Shown here piece after piece: positions 32,733-41,316 of a stretch of DNA of 64,000 nt. Each line of letters opens with the position of its first letter. The first letter of the stretch is position 1. The position numbers were made by a program, and so were the translations under genes. Under the pieces are notes generated by a model. It was given only the letters and a program-made list of their open reading frames with translations, searched no databases and was not told the origin of the DNA. The stretch comes from Halovenus halobia (lineage in GTDB: Archaea; Halobacteriota; Halobacteria; Halobacteriales; Haloarculaceae), in assembly GCF_051414135.1 (NCBI RefSeq), contig NZ_JBLKOA010000002.1, positions 186,001-250,000 of the forward strand, read 5' to 3'.

Positions 32733-34850
32733 ATGACTACCCCAGCGAGTCGAAACCGGCTCGACGAGGAAGAGAGCCCGTACCTGCAGGACCACGCCGA
32801 CAACCCTGTCAACTGGCAGCCGTGGGACGAGGAAGCACTCGCCGCCGCCAGAGAGCAGGACAAGCCCATCTTTCTCTCAGTTGGGTACAACGCCTGCCAC
32901 TGGTGTCACGTGATGGCCGACGAGAGTTTCGAGGACGAACAGGTCGCGGAGATGCTCAACGAGGAGTTCGTCCCGATCAAAGTCGACCGAGAGGAACGGC
33001 CGGATGTCGACAGCATCTACCAGACAGTCTGCCAGCGCGTCAGCGGCCGCGGCGGCTGGCCGCTGTCGGTCTGGCTGACGCCCGACCAGAAACCCTTCCA
33101 GGTAGGGACGTACTTCCCGAAAGAGCAGAAGCGACGGACGCCGGGCTTTCTGGACATTCTGGAGCAGATTGCCGACGCCTGGAACAGCGAGGAAGGCCGC
33201 GAAGAGATCAACTCCCGCGCCGAGGAGTGGTCCGACCTCGCAGTCGACGAACTCGAATCGACGCCGGAGAGTACGACCACGCTCGACGATTCAGTATTGT
33301 CGACGGCGGCACAGGCGGCCGTTCGCGGGGCCGACCGCGAACACGGTGGCTGGGGCAGTGGCCCGAAGTTCCCCCAGACTGGCCGACTGCATCTCTTACT
33401 GCGCGCTTACGACGAGTCTGACCGCGATGTCTATCTGGATGTCATCACCGAGACGCTCGACGCGATGGCAAACGGCGGGATGTACGACCATGTCGGCGGC
33501 GGCTTCCACCGCTACGCCACCGACCGCGACTGGACGGTCCCACACTTCGAGAAGATGCTGTACGACAACGCCGAACTTCCACGGGCGTATCTCGCAGGCT
33601 ATCAGGTGACCGAAGACGAGCGCTACGCCGAGGTTGTCGAGGAAACACTTGGCTTCGTCGAGGATGAGTTGACCCACGACGAAGGCGGGTTTTTCAGCAC
33701 ACTCGACGCACAGAGCGAGGGCGAAGACGGCGAACGCGAAGAGGGTGCGTTCTATCTCTGGACCCCCTCGGAAGTCGAGGACGCTGTCGACGACGAACAG
33801 GCGGCAGACCTGTTCTGCGAGCACTACGGAATCAGGGAGGGCGGCAACTTCGAGGGCAAGACTGTGCTCACACGAACCGCGTCGGCAGAGACACTCGCGA
33901 CGCGACACGATATGGAAGTCGAGGACGTAGAGGAAACGCTGGCGGCGGCCCACGAGCAAGTGTCTGCGGCCAGAGAGCAGCGACCACGACCACCTCGTGA
34001 CGAGAAAATTCTGGCGAGTTGGAACGGCCTGATGATATCCGCCTTCGCCGAGGCGGCAGTCGTCCTCGACGAGAGCCACGCCGAACCCGCCGCCGAGGCA
34101 CTGGCGTTCCTCAAACGCGAACTCTGGGACGAGGAGGAGAAGCAACTGTCACGGCGGTACAAGGACGGCGTGGTCAAAATCGACGGCTATCTCGAAGATT
34201 ACGCCTTCCTCGCACGGGGTGCCTTCGACCTCTATCAGGCGACCGCTGAGGTCGAGCATCTCGCGTTCGCGCTGGAACTGGCCCGCGCCATCGAGCGGGA
34301 GTTCTGGGACGAAGAAGCCGAAACGCTGTATTTCACGCCACGGGACGGCGAAGAGCTGATTGCCCGGCCACAGGAGCCGACCGACCAGTCGACACCATCG
34401 AGTATGGGCGTCGCTGCGGAGTTGCTCGAACAGCTCTCGCACTTCCAGCCTGACCGGGCGTTCGCGGAGATTGCAGAAACGGTCATCGACAGACAGGGCG
34501 GACCTATCGAGTCGAATCCGCTCCAGCACGCCTCGCTGACGCTGGCGGCAGATACGGTGCTCGACGGTGCGCTGGAGCTGGCGATGGTCGCCGACGGCAT
34601 CCCGGAGAACTACCGTGAAGAACTCCCAGACTGGTATCTCCCGGGTAGGATTCTCGCCTGGCGGCCCGCAGACGAGGAGGGATTAGCGCCGTGGCTGGAG
34701 ACGCTCGAACTCGAGGAGACACCGCCAATCTGGGCCGAACGTAGCCAGAAAAACGACGAACCGACGGTGTACGCCTGTCGGGCACAGACCTGTTCACCGC
34801 CGCGAAACGAACTGCCTCGCGCCCTGCGGTGGGGCCAGCGAATGCTCTAG
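32733..34850 (+). CDS. Thioredoxin-fold/glucosidase-like protein of the DUF255 (YyaL/SPATA20) family
   Basis: The 705-residue protein opens with the DUF255 thioredoxin-like domain (about 5-165), with C55 and C58 in NACHWCHVM and the family segments RNRLDEEESPYLQDHADNP and RGGWPLSVWLTP. The remainder (about 190-690) is an alpha/alpha six-barrel like that of glycosidases and epimerases, with GGMYDHVGGGFHRYATDR and PHFEKMLYDNAEL. The family is widespread but its activity is not established. It is 66 bp after lpdA and ends in CTAG shared with a second thioredoxin-like gene on the other strand. Confidence 0.92.
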   Translation: MTTPASRNRLDEEESPYLQDHADNPVNWQPWDEEALAAAREQDKPIFLSVGYNACHWCHVMADESFEDEQVAEMLNEEFVPIKVDREERPDVDSIYQTVCQRVSGRGGWPLSVWLTPDQKPFQVGTYFPKEQKRRTPGFLDILEQIADAWNSEEGREEINSRAEEWSDLAVDELESTPESTTTLDDSVLSTAAQAAVRGADREHGGWGSGPKFPQTGRLHLLLRAYDESDRDVYLDVITETLDAMANGGMYDHVGGGFHRYATDRDWTVPHFEKMLYDNAELPRAYLAGYQVTEDERYAEVVEETLGFVEDELTHDEGGFFSTLDAQSEGEDGEREEGAFYLWTPSEVEDAVDDEQAADLFCEHYGIREGGNFEGKTVLTRTASAETLATRHDMEVEDVEETLAAAHEQVSAAREQRPRPPRDEKILASWNGLMISAFAEAAVVLDESHAEPAAEALAFLKRELWDEEEKQLSRRYKDGVVKIDGYLEDYAFLARGAFDLYQATAEVEHLAFALELARAIEREFWDEEAETLYFTPRDGEELIARPQEPTDQSTPSSMGVAAELLEQLSHFQPDRAFAEIAETVIDRQGGPIESNPLQHASLTLAADTVLDGALELAMVADGIPENYREELPDWYLPGRILAWRPADEEGLAPWLETLELEETPPIWAERSQKNDEPTVYACRAQTCSPPRNELPRALRWGQRML

Positions 34851-35230
34851 GCGGTCGGGTCGCCCAGTTCCTCGCGAAACCGGTCGGCGAAATAGACTGC
34901 GATTGGGAGGCCCTCATCCTCAACGAAGCGAGCCACTTCCTCGCCGTTGCGCTCGGCAACGACGGTCGGGATGTGTTCGATACCGTACTCCTCGACTCTC
35001 TCACCCTGTTTGTTCTCGTCGAGTGGGTGCTCGATAATGTGGCTACTGGGAATATCAGCTGCTTCGAGTGCGGCGCCGAAATCCGGCAACGTTGCCCGGC
35101 AGTCTTTACACCAGTCGCCACACCAGATTTTGTACGTAATTTCGTCGCGGTAGGCTTCGAGAACGTCGATGGTCTCAGCGTACGCGTCGGCGACCCACGC
35201 AGGATTCGGGTCGAGCGTCTCCAGAGGCAT
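34847..35230 (-). CDS. Thioredoxin-family protein
   Basis: The 127-residue protein has a thioredoxin fold with the active-site-like segment YKIWCGDWCKDCRAT; the redox pair is probably the CKDC cysteines, with an extra cysteine four residues before. The cis-proline segment is IEHIPTVVAERNG. It has no signal, so it acts in the cytoplasm. The start could also be two residues earlier (MRMPLE). Converging stops with the DUF255 gene put two thiol-redox proteins side by side. Confidence 0.85.
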   Translation of the reverse strand: MPLETLDPNPAWVADAYAETIDVLEAYRDEITYKIWCGDWCKDCRATLPDFGAALEAADIPSSHIIEHPLDENKQGERVEEYGIEHIPTVVAERNGEEVARFVEDEGLPIAVYFADRFREELGDPTA

Positions 35231-35423
35231 ACGCATCGTTTGGTAGCCCAGAACTTATAGTATGTGTGCTGGCTCGGGGAGGAGTTGGTTTCATAGAGCG
35301 AAGTAGCTGAGTGACTATGAACGAACTCGACCTCCGAAAATACGCACACAAACTCATCGGAGATGCGGGCACGACCTGCCGGTGGCGTCGGGAGTTACAA
35401 GGGCCGAGTGTGTAGCCCCGCGT

Positions 35424-36332
35424 ATGGACGAGAGCATTCTGTCGACCATCGGGTCACCACTGGTCGAGGTCGACAGTCCCGACGGAACGACAGTCGCAGC
35501 AAAAATCGAGTCGTTCAACCCCGGCGGCTCAGCCAAGGACCGCCCCGCACTGTCGATGGTCGAAACCGCCGAACGCGAGGCCGACCTCCAACCGGGCGAT
35601 ACCATCGTCGAACCGACGAGCGGAAATACTGGGATTGGGTTGGCGATGGTCGGCGCAGCCAAAGGCTACGACGTGGTGCTCGTGATGCCAGCCTCCCAGT
35701 CCAAGGAGCGTCGCCAGATCATGCGCGCCTACGGTGCCGACCTCGAACTCGTCGAAGGCTCGATTAGCGACGCCCGCGAGCGAGCAGACGAACTGACCGA
35801 CCGCGATGGATACGTCCAGATGTACCAGTTCGAGAACAGCGCAAATCCCGACGCCCACTACCGGACGACCGGACCGGAAATTATCGACCAACTCGACGGT
35901 CGGACACCTGACGCCCTGGTCGCCGGTGTCGGTACCGGCGGAACGATTACCGGCATCGGACAGCGCCTCTGCGAGGAGTTTCCCGAAATGGAGGTTATCG
36001 CCGTCGAACCCACAGAAAACGCCGTCCTCTCCGGTGACGAGCCCGGTGACGACGACTTCCAGGGGATGGGGCCGGGCTTCATCAGCGAGAATCTCGACCA
36101 GTCGCTGCTGGATGGCGTCGAGACGGTTGACATCGAGACAGCCGAGGAAGAATGTCGCCGTCTCGCCCGCTCGGAGGGTATCTTCGTCGGCCAGTCCTCC
36201 GGCGCGTCGAACGTCGCAGCCAAAGGCGTCGCCAGCCGACTCCGCGACGAGCACGACGACCCCCTCGTGGTGACCGTCTACTGGGACTCCGGCGAGCGGT
36301 ATATGACCACCGGGATGTTCGACGCGGAGTAA
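35424..36332 (+). CDS. cysK: Cysteine synthase family PLP enzyme
   Basis: The 302-residue protein has the PLP lysine K38 in NPGGSAKDRPAL, the substrate loop EPTSGNTGIGLAMV, the phosphate-binding GVGTGGTITGIGQRL and the conserved end VTVYWDSGERYMTTGMF. It replaces the O-acetyl (or O-phospho) group of a serine derivative with sulfide. Relatives include cystathionine beta-synthase, so the donor is not certain. The ATG at 35424 matches the family start (MDESILSTIGSPLV). Confidence 0.9.
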   Translation: MDESILSTIGSPLVEVDSPDGTTVAAKIESFNPGGSAKDRPALSMVETAEREADLQPGDTIVEPTSGNTGIGLAMVGAAKGYDVVLVMPASQSKERRQIMRAYGADLELVEGSISDARERADELTDRDGYVQMYQFENSANPDAHYRTTGPEIIDQLDGRTPDALVAGVGTGGTITGIGQRLCEEFPEMEVIAVEPTENAVLSGDEPGDDDFQGMGPGFISENLDQSLLDGVETVDIETAEEECRRLARSEGIFVGQSSGASNVAAKGVASRLRDEHDDPLVVTVYWDSGERYMTTGMFDAE

Positions 36333-36343
36333 TCGAGCCCGGC

Positions 36344-36786
36344 TCACAGTGAGCCAGTCGTGTCGAGATAGGTGCGCACGTCGTGGAGAAACTCTCGATA
36401 CCGTCTGAGGTCCTGCAACGCGGCGTAGACGTCGTCGTGGTTGATAGCGTCACCGTACGTGTGCGCGAGAATGTTCGAAAACGGGCCGCTTGAACCATCT
36501 CAGCTCTGTCGGCGCGTTCGAACACGCCCATCTCGTCTAACGCAACCATGGCAGCAGGATTGCTCTCCGGAGGGACCCCCTGTTCGTGGAGGACGAGAGT
36601 CGTAGCGATATCGAGCGTCGCCTCGGTTAATTTGACGAACCGACGCTCGACCACATCACGGGTGTCCCGGTCACTTCGGTATGTCTCCCGGGAGAGGGAC
36701 TGCTTCTCGGCGAGGACAGACAGGCTCGTTTCGATGGTTTCGACCGCGTCGAGAATCCGCTCGACGTCGTCCGGCGGAACCGTCAT
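36344..36786 (-). pseudogene. hepT: HepT-type HEPN toxin, frameshifted just before the RNase motif
   Basis: The reading frame starting MTVPPDDVERILDAVETIET matches the HEPN/HepT helical bundle up to AEMVQAARF (about residue 100). At about 36475-36482 the frame must shift by one base (a single-base loss) to continue the domain. The continuation is in another frame: RNILAHTYGDAINHDD, then helices ending DTTGSL and a TGA at 36344. That segment holds the catalytic Rx4HxY motif (R-N-I-L-A-H-T-Y), so the uninterrupted frame encodes no active toxin. The start overlaps the antitoxin stop by 4 bases. A sequencing error in the run ttttcg is the alternative. Confidence 0.8.
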
Positions 36787-37217
36787 GCGAGGTGGTCGTC
36801 AATAGCAGAGAGAGAGTCGTCGAACCGTTCGGCTGGTGAGCGCGTGTCGGATTTTCCCTGCTCGAGTACTGCGTCGCGGAGACGACGCGCATCCGTCTCG
36901 GTGCCGGCGAGGCGCTCACCGTCGCGAAAAACCGCTCTGGCGAGCGATTGCGATGCGGACCGGAGGTCGATAACGTCGATTTCGTCAGTGCCCAGCGTCA
37001 GCGCGAGGTCGGCACCGAGTGACAAACGTGCGTCGACGTGGCTCAGATCTCCGGAACTCGTGTCTTCGAACGCAACAGCGACATCGACATCGCTCTGTTC
37101 GTGGGTTTCACCACGTGCCTGTGACCCAAACAGGAAGCCAACCTCGACAGGATGGTCAGCCAGTGTCTCAGCCACGGCGCTTCGAATTGATTGGTCGTCG
37201 TGGCTCGGTAACCCCAT
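36783..37217 (-). CDS. mntA: MntA-type minimal nucleotidyltransferase antitoxin
   Basis: The 144-residue protein has the minimal nucleotidyltransferase signature GSQARGETHEQSDVDVAV, that is GS followed by ten residues and D-V-D, plus a later acidic residue in DEIDVIDL. In characterised MntA/HepT pairs the antitoxin adds AMP to the tyrosine of the toxin's Rx4HxY motif and so neutralises its RNase. It lies upstream of and overlaps the HEPN gene. The start at 37217 removes an unrelated N-terminal extension. Confidence 0.88.
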   Translation of the reverse strand: MGLPSHDDQSIRSAVAETLADHPVEVGFLFGSQARGETHEQSDVDVAVAFEDTSSGDLSHVDARLSLGADLALTLGTDEIDVIDLRSASQSLARAVFRDGERLAGTETDARRLRDAVLEQGKSDTRSPAERFDDSLSAIDDHLA

Positions 37218-37359
37218 GTCATCGTGTATGTGAATAGCCAATAAAAACGTTCTGTGGCGGACGCTGAAAAAATACCACGGGTCTTTTTTATACGGCGGTG
37301 CACCCTCAATACTCGTCACAACCACCGACTGTTTTCACCGCCGGCGACGAACTGCAGCT

Positions 37360-38127
37360 ATGGAACTCACCTTTCTCGGAACTGGCAGTGCAATGCCCAC
37401 CGGCGAGCGATTCCAGACAGGGCTCCTGTTCGAGGGGAGCGAACCGCTGCTGGTCGATTGTGGCAGCGGCGCGCTCCACGGCCTCGCACGGACATCGGTC
37501 GGCTACGAGGGTGCCGAGACACTCCTGCTCACACACCACCATCTCGACCACGTCTCGGACATTCCGGCGTTGATGAAAGCCCGCTGGCTGGCTGGCGCGG
37601 AATCATTGACAATCTACGGCCCGCCGGGCACCGGGGACCTAATCGAGGGAATGCTCGACACCCACGAGTACATGCAGGACCGCCTCGACCTGCAGGTTAC
37701 AGACCTCGACCCCGAGGACGCGCCGTTCGAGATTGCTGGCTTCGAGGTCGACGCGATGGAGACGCGACACTCGATGCAGTGTCTGGCCTACCGCTTCGAG
37801 CGCGAGTCGGGGCCACCGGTCGTGTTCAGCGGCGACAGCGAGGCCCTCGAGGAACTGGTCGAGTTCGCGGACGGCGCAGCAGTACTGATTCACGACTGCT
37901 CGTTTCCCGACGACGTGGACGTGTCGAACCACCCGACGCCGTCACAACTCGGGCGCGTACTTGCTGACGCCGACGCAGAAGTTGGCCGCGTCTATCTCAC
38001 CCATCTCTACCCCCACACTGACGGCCGCCACGAAGAGATGCTCGAGTCGATTGCCGACAGCTACGACGGTGACGTGCGCTTCGCTAACGACGGAATGACG
38101 CTGGATATCAGCAGCACTGGCGGATGA
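37360..38127 (+). CDS. Metallo-beta-lactamase-fold protein, ribonuclease Z-like
   Basis: The 255-residue protein starts MELTFLGTGSAMPTGERFQTG, the RNase Z/ElaC-type opening, and carries the metal motif LTHHHLDHVSD (about 58-67). Downstream ligands are ETRHSMQ, FSGDSEAL and TLTHLYPH. Members of this group process tRNA 3' ends, and tRNA-Thr is encoded right beside it, but the flexible exosite arm of true RNase Z is not evident. It may be a related phosphodiesterase or aryl-sulfatase-like hydrolase. Confidence 0.8.
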   Translation: MELTFLGTGSAMPTGERFQTGLLFEGSEPLLVDCGSGALHGLARTSVGYEGAETLLLTHHHLDHVSDIPALMKARWLAGAESLTIYGPPGTGDLIEGMLDTHEYMQDRLDLQVTDLDPEDAPFEIAGFEVDAMETRHSMQCLAYRFERESGPPVVFSGDSEALEELVEFADGAAVLIHDCSFPDDVDVSNHPTPSQLGRVLADADAEVGRVYLTHLYPHTDGRHEEMLESIADSYDGDVRFANDGMTLDISSTGG

Positions 38128-38145
38128 GACAGCACCGGCGAGAAG

Positions 38146-38219
38146 AGCCAGGGGTGCGATTTGAACGCACGAACTCCCGATTACAAGTCGGGTGCTTGAA
38201 CCGCCCAAGCTCCCCTGGC
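38146..38219 (-). tRNA. tRNA-Thr (anticodon UGU)
   Basis: On the minus strand the acceptor GCCAGGG pairs with CCCTGGC, with discriminator T. The D-arm is GCTT/AAGC, the anticodon stem CCCGA/TCGGG surrounds CTTGTAA (anticodon TGT), and the T-arm is GTGCG TTCAAAT CGCAC. Length is 74 nt, with no encoded CCA and no intron. Confidence 0.94.
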
Positions 38220-38272
38220 ACACCCAGACGTTGTGGGTCATCCTTTGAGTGAGTATCGTTTTCCGGCGACGG

Positions 38273-38737
38273 TCAGTCGAGGTCCAGTGACTTCTCAACC
38301 TCGAGCCTGTGGGGTGTATAGCCGTGGTCGCGGTAGAATCGGCGAGCGTCCTCGTTGTCAGCCATCACGTTGAGCGCAATCGTGTCGGCACCACGGTCGT
38401 GGAGTCGTTGTTCGGCGCTCGCGAGCAGCTGGCTGCCGAGGCCGTCGCCGCGGAACTCGGGGCGGACGTAGAGATTTTCGACGATACCACGGGTCGCGTC
38501 CTGCTCGAAGTCGCCGCGCTCGAGGCTGAACATGACAAACCCCAGTAGCTGGTCGTCACGGGCGAGCAACAGTCGGTTGGTCGTAATGTGTCGGAGAATC
38601 GATTCCCGGATCGGTGTGCGGTTCGATTCGGGAGGGATGTGTGAGCCGTACTTTCGCTGGCCGTCAGCCAGCGAGAGCCACATCTCGACGAGTGCGTCGG
38701 CGTCGTCGGTGTCGGCGTCGGTGATTTCTGCCATCAC
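38273..38737 (-). CDS. GNAT-family N-acetyltransferase
   Basis: The 154-residue protein has the GNAT acetyl-CoA motif A: VENLYVRPEFRGDGLGSQLL (R/Q-x-x-G-x-G/A form), and motif B ALNVMADNEDARRFYRDHGY. The acceptor cannot be inferred. The start overlaps the CBS-protein stop by 4 bases, so the two form one operon. The first two residues are both methionine, giving two possible starts. Confidence 0.88.
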   Translation of the reverse strand: MMAEITDADTDDADALVEMWLSLADGQRKYGSHIPPESNRTPIRESILRHITTNRLLLARDDQLLGFVMFSLERGDFEQDATRGIVENLYVRPEFRGDGLGSQLLASAEQRLHDRGADTIALNVMADNEDARRFYRDHGYTPHRLEVEKSLDLD

Positions 38738-39282
38738 ACCTCACGACAGTCCGGACACCGGAGTTGACCGTTGAACGACGCGAGCCCGCGCGTCAGCGTG
38801 CCACAGACCTCGCAGATGCCCTGATTCTCGAAGCTGTCATCGGCGGGTGCAGTGGTCCCCTCGGCGTGGATTACGGTCGCCTTCTCAGATTCCTGCTCGA
38901 TGGCGTAGTTGCGGCCAGCGAGCAAGTCCTCCTGGGTGACGACGCCCTCTGGTTCAGCCCCGTCCGTGACGACGAGTCGTCGGTTGTGCTGGGTCGACAG
39001 CTGGTCGGCTGCAGCAGAAATCGTCGTATCCGGTGTAACTGTCGGGACGTGCTCTGACATCACCTCGCCAACGGTGGCCTCGGTCGGGTCTGGCCCCTGA
39101 GCCAGCGCCGCGAGGATGTCGCGTTCAGTTACCACGCCGACGTGCTCGCTCCCGCGGAGGACGACTGCCGCCTCCTTGTCCTCTGCGAGAAGAAGTTCGA
39201 CTGTCTCGACCAGGTCGTCAGATTGGGTCACACCCACGTACTCCCGATCCATGATTTCGCGAACGGTTAACTCCGACTCCAT
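38734..39282 (-). CDS. CBS-domain pair protein with C-terminal zinc ribbon
   Basis: The 182-residue protein begins MESELTVREIMDREYVGV. It has two CBS motifs: about 8-62 (GVVTERDIL) and about 72-128 (GVVTQEDLL), which together bind adenine nucleotides. A short C-terminal ribbon follows with CEVCG and CPDC (about 156-180). Such proteins sense energy state through AMP/ATP or SAM. The start at 39282 is preferred over an earlier in-frame ATG because it removes an unrelated extension. Confidence 0.85.
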   Translation of the reverse strand: MESELTVREIMDREYVGVTQSDDLVETVELLLAEDKEAAVVLRGSEHVGVVTERDILAALAQGPDPTEATVGEVMSEHVPTVTPDTTISAAADQLSTQHNRRLVVTDGAEPEGVVTQEDLLAGRNYAIEQESEKATVIHAEGTTAPADDSFENQGICEVCGTLTRGLASFNGQLRCPDCREV

Positions 39283-39387
39283 ATGTGAGTATTTACCACA
39301 TCCGGGCAAAAAGCTATCTCCAACAGCCTTTTGTCGGTACTCTCCATATATGTGTGGGGTTGACACGCAAGCGCGGAATCAGGCTGC

Positions 39388-39702
39388 TCACTCCGAAAGG
39401 GTTTCCCCAGCAGTCCGGGCAGCCGCAAAATCGAGCAGTCTGAGCTTGTCGAGTGCCGAATCGTATTCGACGACGCCGGTGGCCGCGAGTTTCGGAAGGT
39501 GATGGTCGTACAGGTCGTACCGAACCTCGTCGGTGGTGTCGGTAGTGTCTGGTTCGGCTGCGCAGATTTGTTCAACCAGGTCGCTCACCGACGCGTCTCC
39601 GCCAGCGCCAGCCAGCGCGCGAAGGAGGCGACATCGCCGCTTCGAGGCGAACAGCTCTGTGCGTACGGCCTCCGGAACGTTGTGTCTCTCTATACTGCTC
39701 AT
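39388..39702 (-). CDS. Winged-helix protein of a haloarchaeal family (DUF7344-like)
   Basis: The 104-residue protein resembles the haloarchaeal winged-helix family with the sequence pattern FASKRRCRLLRALAG, ASVSDLVEQICAAE, and YDLYDHHLPKLAATGVVEYD. The last segment is the recognition-helix/wing region. It is probably a DNA-binding regulator with unknown targets. The start at 39702 gives the usual N-terminus (MSSIERHNVPEAV); an upstream in-frame start adds hydrophobic residues unlike the family. Confidence 0.78.
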   Translation of the reverse strand: MSSIERHNVPEAVRTELFASKRRCRLLRALAGAGGDASVSDLVEQICAAEPDTTDTTDEVRYDLYDHHLPKLAATGVVEYDSALDKLRLLDFAAARTAGETLSE

Positions 39703-39780
39703 TAGCGACACTACATCAGCGTCGTACAAGTATGTTATGCGCCAACATACCGAATAAAACCGTCCGAGCGAAACCGTCAC

Positions 39781-40083
39781 TCAGGCGTGTTCGAGGCGGT
39801 ACGGCCAGTAATCGGCCTCGCGCATTGCCGTGCCGACGGCTTTGTGGAACTCGGGGAAGTCGGCGAACTCTTCGTCGTCGTCGATATTGGTAAAGATTTC
39901 TTCGACGCTGACGACGCGCTCGTAGTCGACCCGCACAGGGTGGTCGCCGTACTGTTCGACGTATTCGCCGGCGGTAAACGGGAAGTCTTCGCCCTCGTCA
40001 ACTTTCTTCGCGAGGACGGCGTGGCCGTATTTCCGGCGGCCCTCGCTCCCTTCGTCACCGTCAGGGTCGTGTGGCCAGTCCAT
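39781..40083 (-). CDS. Conserved haloarchaeal protein, unknown function
   Basis: The 100-residue acidic protein starts MDWPHDPDGDEGSEGRRKYG and ends with READYWPYRLEHA. Aromatic and histidine residues are frequent for its size, but no motif is recognisable. Similar short proteins seem to be common in haloarchaea. The 165 bp from its start to the ABC permease gene hold no feature I can support except a possible promoter. Confidence 0.75.
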   Translation of the reverse strand: MDWPHDPDGDEGSEGRRKYGHAVLAKKVDEGEDFPFTAGEYVEQYGDHPVRVDYERVVSVEEIFTNIDDDEEFADFPEFHKAVGTAMREADYWPYRLEHA

Positions 40084-40248
40084 ACGTGTATCTTTGCCGA
40101 TTCACGCAAAAGGGTTTCTCTCTGGATTACTGCCGCCGGAGCCATGGCAACTTTCATAGTGCTGGTCACAGCTATACCAGCCATGGTCGAGTCGGCGACG
40201 ACGTGTCGGATGAGCGCTAGTGGCGGCATCCGACGGAGTGGATTGTGA

Positions 40249-41316
40249 ATGTCGCTGCGCTCACTGCTCGAAAAGGAGTTTCACTGGAGTTTGCGCAACG
40301 CGCTCGTGTTGGTCTTTCTGCTGGTGTTGTTGCCTGGATTTTTCGCCGGGACGAGCGTCGTCTTTCAGGATGTGCTCCCACGGGATGTTCCTGTTGCGGT
40401 GGCACCGGCCGACGACTCCGTGGATTCTGAACATCTCGATATTGTCGAAGGAGCGATTGCGACATTTACCGACCCGACTCGGGTCGAAAGCGTCGATGAA
40501 GGAACGGCGATGCTCGAACGCGAGTCAGTGTACGCCGTCGTCGAGGTGCCACCGGACCTCGACGACCCGACAACCGAAGTAGAGTTTCGGCTCATCGTCG
40601 ACGGCGCTGTCGTGCCCTTCCTCTCTCCATCGGGTATCCTCGAAAACGTCCTCGGCTCAGAGATGGACAGTCTCTTCGACGCCGACGTGACCGCCGAGCG
40701 AACAGTGCTGGGTGAAGAGAAGACGCTGCCGGAGTATCTGTACCCAACCTTCCTGCTGACGCTGGTCATCTTCTTTGCGTTCAGCTACGTCCCCTACAAT
40801 CTGAAAAACGAGTCAGCAGTGTTAGACCGCTTGCGGGTTGAGACATCACTGGAGGCTGTCGTCGCTGCAAAGCTCCTGTTCTTTACCGGGCTGATACTCG
40901 TCCCTATCCTCGTGTTCCACGCCGCGGCGATATACTACGGCTACGCCGTCGCCACGCTCGCGCCGGGCGCAGTTCTCGTCTTGCTCGGTACCTTCCTGTT
41001 GGTCTCGATGGTGAGCGCAACGGTAATGATACTCTCGCGGTTTTCTGGCGTGGGGTTGTTCGTCAACGTCACGGCGATGCTCGGTGTCGTGGCGCTGTCA
41101 GCGCTGGCCTTCCCGCTTGGCTTCTTTTCCCCACTCCGGACAACAATCGCCCAGGTGTTGCCGACGTACTACGCTGGGGTCATCACGCGCAGTCTGATGT
41201 TGAAAGGGAGTTCACTCGGTACGTTCGCCGACTGGCTCGCGGCGTTGGCTGGCTGTCTGGTCGTCGCCGCCGTTGCGCTGGAAGGCTCGATTATCTACTA
41301 CCGGAGGACGAGCTGA
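40249..41316 (+). CDS. ABC-2-type transporter permease
   Basis: The 355-residue protein has one N-terminal helix (about 18-37), a large external domain (38-165), then about five helices (about 163-350). The short cytoplasmic YNLKNESAVLDRLRVETS segment is the coupling region typical of ABC-2/NatB-like exporters. Substrate is unknown; the shape resembles exporters of lipids, drugs or Na+. It shares a TGATG junction with the ATPase gene, so the two are translationally coupled. Confidence 0.87.
   Translation: MSLRSLLEKEFHWSLRNALVLVFLLVLLPGFFAGTSVVFQDVLPRDVPVAVAPADDSVDSEHLDIVEGAIATFTDPTRVESVDEGTAMLERESVYAVVEVPPDLDDPTTEVEFRLIVDGAVVPFLSPSGILENVLGSEMDSLFDADVTAERTVLGEEKTLPEYLYPTFLLTLVIFFAFSYVPYNLKNESAVLDRLRVETSLEAVVAAKLLFFTGLILVPILVFHAAAIYYGYAVATLAPGAVLVLLGTFLLVSMVSATVMILSRFSGVGLFVNVTAMLGVVALSALAFPLGFFSPLRTTIAQVLPTYYAGVITRSLMLKGSSLGTFADWLAALAGCLVVAAVALEGSIIYYRRTS

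Noticed and set aside
35290..35321. Inverted repeat TTCATAG...CTATGAA considered as a further member of the tRNA-Ser-linked hairpin family
   Set aside because: It lacks the GA/GA pairs flanking the inner loop that define that family, so it is probably an unrelated palindrome.
35317..35415. 32-codon ORF (MNELDLRKYAHKLIGDAG...) before cysteine synthase
   Set aside because: It has a plausible ATG but no homologous pattern, and its stop lies 8 bases before the cysK start. It could be a leader peptide or chance; not enough support to list.
36082..36343. Extended C-terminus of the HEPN frame running into cysteine synthase
   Set aside because: This part is the wrong frame after the frameshift: arginine- and serine-rich and antisense to the cysK 3' end. 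The genuine HEPN end is the TGA at 36344 in the shifted frame.
40144..40248. 34-codon ORF ending directly at the ABC permease start
   Set aside because: The product has no signal or family pattern, and the frame is a continuation of a longer antisense-type frame opposite the neighbouring gene.
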